From contig CAZMQI010000058.1 of the NCBI GenBank assembly GCA_964568585.1, forward strand, positions 1 through 8,198: a stretch of DNA of 8,198 nucleotides, in the 5' to 3' direction. Below the pieces are notes generated by a model. The model was not told the DNA's origin, did not search any database, and saw nothing but the letters and a program-made list of their open reading frames with translations. Positions 5,244-8,198 of the stretch are shown here, in pieces. Position numbers and translations under genes: made by a program. Source of the DNA: RGZA01 sp964568585. Lineage in GTDB: Bacteria > Pseudomonadota > Alphaproteobacteria > UBA9219 > RGZA01. The stretch's first letter is position 1. Each line of letters starts with the position of its first letter.

Positions 5244-6962
5244 CTATGCGCCCCCAGCGTTTTGAATGAGATCAACTTCCGCCATCAGGCTTTCAAGACT
5301 GATGAACCCCGCTTCCAGTTTCATCAAGCCATCTTGCGCCATGCTGATGAAGCCTTTGGCTTTCGCACACTTGAATAATTGTGTACGTGATGCGCCATTG
5401 ACAACCAATTCATCCAGCTCGCCATCAATCGGCAGGATTTCGGAAATGACCATACGCCCTTTAAAGCCGGTATGGTCACAAGCTTGGCAGCCAACCGGAT
5501 GGCCGATTTTCGCCGGAAGCTTTACCGTGGGCGCCAATAACGCCTTTAAATGGGCATCTGGCGCGTGCATTACCCTGCATTCCTGACACAGCACCCGTAC
5601 GAGCCGTTGTGCCACAGCAGCAGTGATATTGCCCGACATCAGGCCGGATGATAGTCCAAATTCACGAAGCCGCGGAAATACCCCAAAGCTGTCCTGCGTG
5701 TGCAGTGTGGTAAACACTTGGCTGCCCGTCATTGCAGCACGAAGCGCCATTTGCGCCGTATCGGCATCGCGGATTTCGCCGATAAGTAATACGTTGGGGT
5801 CTTGGCGTAAGACGGCACGCACACCTTCCGCAAAACTCAGCCCGAAATTCTCACGCACTTGTGTTTGGCGAATGCCATCAAGTTGATATTCGATGGGGTC
5901 TTCCAATGTACGTATACTGCGCGTGGCTTTATCCAGCAATTGTAGTAACGCATAAAGCGTGGTGGTTTTACCGGAACCCACCGGCCCCGTTAGCACCAGC
6001 ATGCCATTTGGCCGCAAGCACAAGCGGCGCAGCAATTGTTCCTGCGGTTCACTGAAGCCCAGTTTTTCAAGCGGCAATAACGCCCGCGCCTGATCCAAAA
6101 TACGGATAACGATATTCTCGCCATGCTGGGTTGGCAAAATGGAAACGCGGAAATCGATGCTTTTGCCAGCGATTTGTAAATGAAAGCGGCCATCCTGAAT
6201 ATTACGGCTATCAACGATATCCATGCCTGCCAGCACCTTTATACGTTGGGCAAGGCGCGGCCATGAAGCCTTATGCAGCAGCGTGAGCGTCTTCAAAAGC
6301 CCATCCACGCGCAAGCGGATGCGTACGGTTTTTTCTTCGGGTTCCAGATGGATATCGGATGCACCAGCAGCAACGCTTTCAGCAAGCAAAGCCTCCACCG
6401 TCGCGATGACCGGGTGATTTTCATGGGCATCAGCAGGCTGGATGCTCCCCTGCTCCATCTCGCTTAAGTGATGTTTGAAATTCTCCGCGCCGCCATAAAC
6501 ACGCGCGATGAATTGTTGAACATCGTCTTGGGCTGCGATGAACAAACGCACTTCAAACCCATCTGGTACCATGCGTTTGATAGCATCGGTTGCGCGAATA
6601 TCCAACGGGTCGGCCATGGCGACGCATAGCACACCTTCATCCAGATCAAAGCCCACGGCCTTGTGACGCAACGCTGTTTCCTTATCCCAAAAGCTGCATG
6701 CCTCTTCATGTGGTAATTGCTGTTGTAAATGAACGCAGGGGAAGCCTGTTTGCTGGCCAAGCGCCGCCAAAAGCTGGTTTTCCTGAACAAAACGCAGCTT
6801 GAGCAATACGCGGCCTAGTAAATCCGGATGTTGTTTTTGTTCATGCAGTGCAAGGCGCAACTGGTCTTCATTTAACATCCCGTGCGCGCATAACCATTCA
6901 CCCAGCATCATGCGTTTGGTATTTTGAGTTTCAGGAAAATTCAGAATATTCATGCCTACCAT
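5244..6962 (-). CDS. gspE: Type II secretion / type IV pilus assembly ATPase (GspE/PilB/MshE family)
   Basis: This hexameric ATPase (572 residues) drives pilin or pseudopilin assembly from the cytoplasmic face. The N-terminal T2SSE_N/MshEN region has two 24-residue L-G-x-x-L...L-x-x-x-L-x-x-Q motifs (19-42 and 48-71). 'ASDIHLEP' (201-208) opens the second domain. The core has Walker A 'GPVGSGKTT' (326-334), Walker B 'VLLIGEIRD' (391-399), the His box 'TTLHT' (418-422) and the zinc-type Cys pairs CQEC (459-462) and CQAC (492-495). The tetracysteine is typical of assembly ATPases and absent from the retraction ATPase PilT. Starts possible are GTG 6974, ATG 6962 and ATG 6953; 6962 has AGGGG 11 nt upstream and overlaps the preceding pilin by 7 nt. 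No key catalytic residue is missing. Confidence 0.96.
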   Translation of the reverse strand: MVGMNILNFPETQNTKRMMLGEWLCAHGMLNEDQLRLALHEQKQHPDLLGRVLLKLRFVQENQLLAALGQQTGFPCVHLQQQLPHEEACSFWDKETALRHKAVGFDLDEGVLCVAMADPLDIRATDAIKRMVPDGFEVRLFIAAQDDVQQFIARVYGGAENFKHHLSEMEQGSIQPADAHENHPVIATVEALLAESVAAGASDIHLEPEEKTVRIRLRVDGLLKTLTLLHKASWPRLAQRIKVLAGMDIVDSRNIQDGRFHLQIAGKSIDFRVSILPTQHGENIVIRILDQARALLPLEKLGFSEPQEQLLRRLCLRPNGMLVLTGPVGSGKTTTLYALLQLLDKATRSIRTLEDPIEYQLDGIRQTQVRENFGLSFAEGVRAVLRQDPNVLLIGEIRDADTAQMALRAAMTGSQVFTTLHTQDSFGVFPRLREFGLSSGLMSGNITAAVAQRLVRVLCQECRVMHAPDAHLKALLAPTVKLPAKIGHPVGCQACDHTGFKGRMVISEILPIDGELDELVVNGASRTQLFKCAKAKGFISMAQDGLMKLEAGFISLESLMAEVDLIQNAGGA

Positions 6963-7723
6963 GGTGTACTGCACCCCTGATTGCCAAGATATGTGACCAG
7001 CGAATTGCGATCTAAATATAAAAATACATCGTCGAATGGGTCGGTACCTTGTGCCGGAAGACCAGCGACAAAGCCCAAATCATCATCAGCATTGCAACGC
7101 TCCCCGCCAGCACTGGCAGAACATGGAGTTGCTGGCAAATTGACCCTGTCTGTATTGGACTCCGGTAAATTTCTGTATATACCCCGACCATTCGCACCAT
7201 GGCTGAGCAGCATAACAGCTATGTTATTTTGTGAGGTGCTGGTGTTTTCGATACGCACATTTAAGGCACTACTTGCAGAATGGGGCATACTGCACAACCC
7301 ATGCATACCTGATACAGGTAATGCAGTATCAGGCAACGTTGGTACATAATTAGCCAGCCGCTCATCAATAGCGTAGGTCAACCAATGCCCATAAGCATCC
7401 TTGGCAAAACTTTGCGGAAGACCTAACTCTTGAAACGGGACAAGACCAACCGCGATATTACAATTGCCGCGCGATGCGCTTGCCGCCAGTACATTTTCCG
7501 GAGGTATGGGGCATGGGACGTAACCAGAAGATTGCACAAACCCAGCAATCGAACGCATCACGGTTTGCAAGTTTTGCGATGTTGTACGCGCTTGCTCAGC
7601 AACCCGTACCGATAAAAGCGCGGGAACCAATGATCCAATCACAATCGCGATAACCGCAATGGCGATTGCCACTTCGGCCAATGAAAATCCCTGCTGATTG
7701 ATGATCAGAGCGCGCGGGTGCAT
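6956..7723 (-). CDS. Prepilin-type protein, class III signal, six cysteines (minor pilin/pseudopilin candidate)
   Basis: This is a 255-residue type IV filament subunit. A short leader (1-12) ends in the prepilin peptidase site 'QQG/FSLAE', with Gly12 at -1, Phe13 at +1 and Glu17 at +5, followed by the hydrophobic pilin helix 'VAIAIAVIAIVIGSLVPALL' (18-37). The globular part has 'YVPCPIPPE', 'GLVPFQELGLP', 'AKDAYGHWLTYAI' and 'DPFDDVFLYLDRNSLVTYLG', a layout I know from uncharacterised alphaproteobacterial prepilins. The cysteines at 71, 88, 144, 201, 210 and 251 could form three disulfides in the periplasm. It is larger than most major pilins, so a minor or tip role is plausible. The start overlaps the upstream pilin end by 19 nt and no Shine-Dalgarno site is visible, which suggests coupled translation. 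Confidence 0.88.
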   Translation of the reverse strand: MHPRALIINQQGFSLAEVAIAIAVIAIVIGSLVPALLSVRVAEQARTTSQNLQTVMRSIAGFVQSSGYVPCPIPPENVLAASASRGNCNIAVGLVPFQELGLPQSFAKDAYGHWLTYAIDERLANYVPTLPDTALPVSGMHGLCSMPHSASSALNVRIENTSTSQNNIAVMLLSHGANGRGIYRNLPESNTDRVNLPATPCSASAGGERCNADDDLGFVAGLPAQGTDPFDDVFLYLDRNSLVTYLGNQGCSTPW

Positions 7724-8198
7724 AGAATATAGGTATTAGGTTCTACGTATGTGGTGGCCGTGGATGCAGCAGATATGTCTGTGCCTGCAACACCGTGGAT
7801 ACTTCCTGTGCTTGGATTTCCATCATCTTGGCGCTGGTCAATAATCACCGCAGCTGCTGCTGGAATGTTATTAATGCAAACCACATTGCCAGTAATTGCA
7901 CCCACACCTGTGAACGCCCCATTTTGAACACCAAAAATACCGCCGAATGAATTACCGGGAAAATTTACATCTCCACTTTGACCTTTAATTAAACCCGCCG
8001 CACGGAGATGTCCCCATGCTGTACGGCTTTCAGCCGCGCCATCACCATTTGCAAGCGCCGCAGCTGTATTGAAGCTGGTGGTAGTGCCAATAATGCCATT
8101 ACCGCCACCACTATTCCCGCTGCCAAACCGAGCATTTGCCTGCACGTCATCGCCCGGCAATGCGCCATAGTTTTGATTATAGGTGGACATAGCCGATT
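7705..8198 (-). CDS. Type IV pilin-like protein (N-terminus beyond window edge), major pilin candidate
   Basis: This is the C-terminal 163 residues of a pilin-like protein. The frame stays open to the window edge, and the in-frame Met at 8190 lies inside the family pattern 'AMSTYNQNYGALPGDD', so it is not the start; the cleavage site and N-terminal helix must lie beyond 8198. Visible hallmarks are 'YGALPGD', a Gly/Asn/Ser-rich stretch, 'GDGAAESRTAWGHLRAAGLI', and a C-terminal 'IDQRQDDGNPSTGS' flanked by two cysteines ('VVCINN' and 'ILCTRA'), which probably form the D-region disulfide. I know this pattern from alphaproteobacterial filament operons. It is the promoter-proximal gene in this window and overlaps the next prepilin by 19 nt, so it may be the main filament subunit. 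The stop is TGA. Confidence 0.85.
   Translation of the reverse strand, partial: SAMSTYNQNYGALPGDDVQANARFGSGNSGGGNGIIGTTTSFNTAAALANGDGAAESRTAWGHLRAAGLIKGQSGDVNFPGNSFGGIFGVQNGAFTGVGAITGNVVCINNIPAAAAVIIDQRQDDGNPSTGSIHGVAGTDISAASTATTYVEPNTYILCTRAL

Noticed and set aside
5243..5275. Upstream TTG start for the platform protein, giving an overlap with the ATPase gene
   Set aside because: The added residues do not belong to the GspF/PilC N-terminus; ATG 5242 begins exactly at the family's 'YAYRAVD' opening and has a G-rich site 8 nt upstream.
6464..6790. 108-codon - strand frame inside the ATPase gene
   Set aside because: It is an alternative frame of the same strand within a gene whose continuous frame holds all family motifs; there is no sign of a frameshift.
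7012..7349. Overlapping frames on both strands inside the second prepilin gene, considered as small separate genes
   Set aside because: The prepilin frame is continuous with family motifs up to its stop; the other frames have no motifs or initiation sites.

Overview
The window looks like chromosomal DNA from a moderate-GC alphaproteobacterium. Two things point there: the F0 gene order a, c, b', b, with a diverged duplicate b' subunit and the F1 genes not adjacent, and a pilin family with an 'ALPGD' segment plus C-terminal 'DDGxPxTG' and Cys pair, which I recognise from alphaproteobacterial type IV filament operons. I cannot place it below class level.

Left part (1-1908, + strand): the end of an ATP synthase F0 operon. 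It holds the C-terminal part of subunit a (atpB, cut by the window edge), the complete c subunit (atpE), a b' subunit with an unusual signal-peptide-like N-terminus, and the b subunit (atpF). Spacing is short and the ribosome binding sites are good. atpE has a T8 tract and a strong Shine-Dalgarno site laid out like the known E. coli atpE translational enhancer. A GC-rich hairpin at 1929-1947 closes the operon.

Middle (about 1975-2742, + strand): one gene for a single-pass membrane protein with C-terminal TPR repeats. It runs tail to tail into the opposite operon, and the two stop codons share one palindromic TTAA.

Right part (2739-8198, - strand, transcribed right to left): a tightly packed type IV pilus / type II secretion-like operon. 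In order of transcription it encodes a pilin-like protein (N-terminus outside the window), a second prepilin with a class III cleavage site, a GspE/PilB-family assembly ATPase, a GspF/PilC-family platform protein, and a 433-residue bitopic protein. That last protein appears to join a cytoplasmic GspL/PilM/MshI-like domain to a periplasmic GspB/PilP-like domain through one membrane helix. Neighbouring genes overlap or lie 1-19 nt apart, which suggests translational coupling. The ATPase should power insertion of the pilins through the GspF platform, with the fusion protein linking the cytoplasmic side to the periplasm. The TPR protein could be an accessory part of the same machine (MshN-like architecture), but this rests only on position and domain layout. 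No secretin, prepilin peptidase, retraction ATPase or PilN/PilO-type gene lies in the window.

The most notable observations are the GspL/PilM-GspB-like fusion, the tandem c-di-GMP-type MshEN motifs in the ATPase with substituted key residues, and the shared stop codons. I see no mobile elements, CRISPR arrays, tRNAs or rRNAs, and no gene-free stretch over 300 bases.
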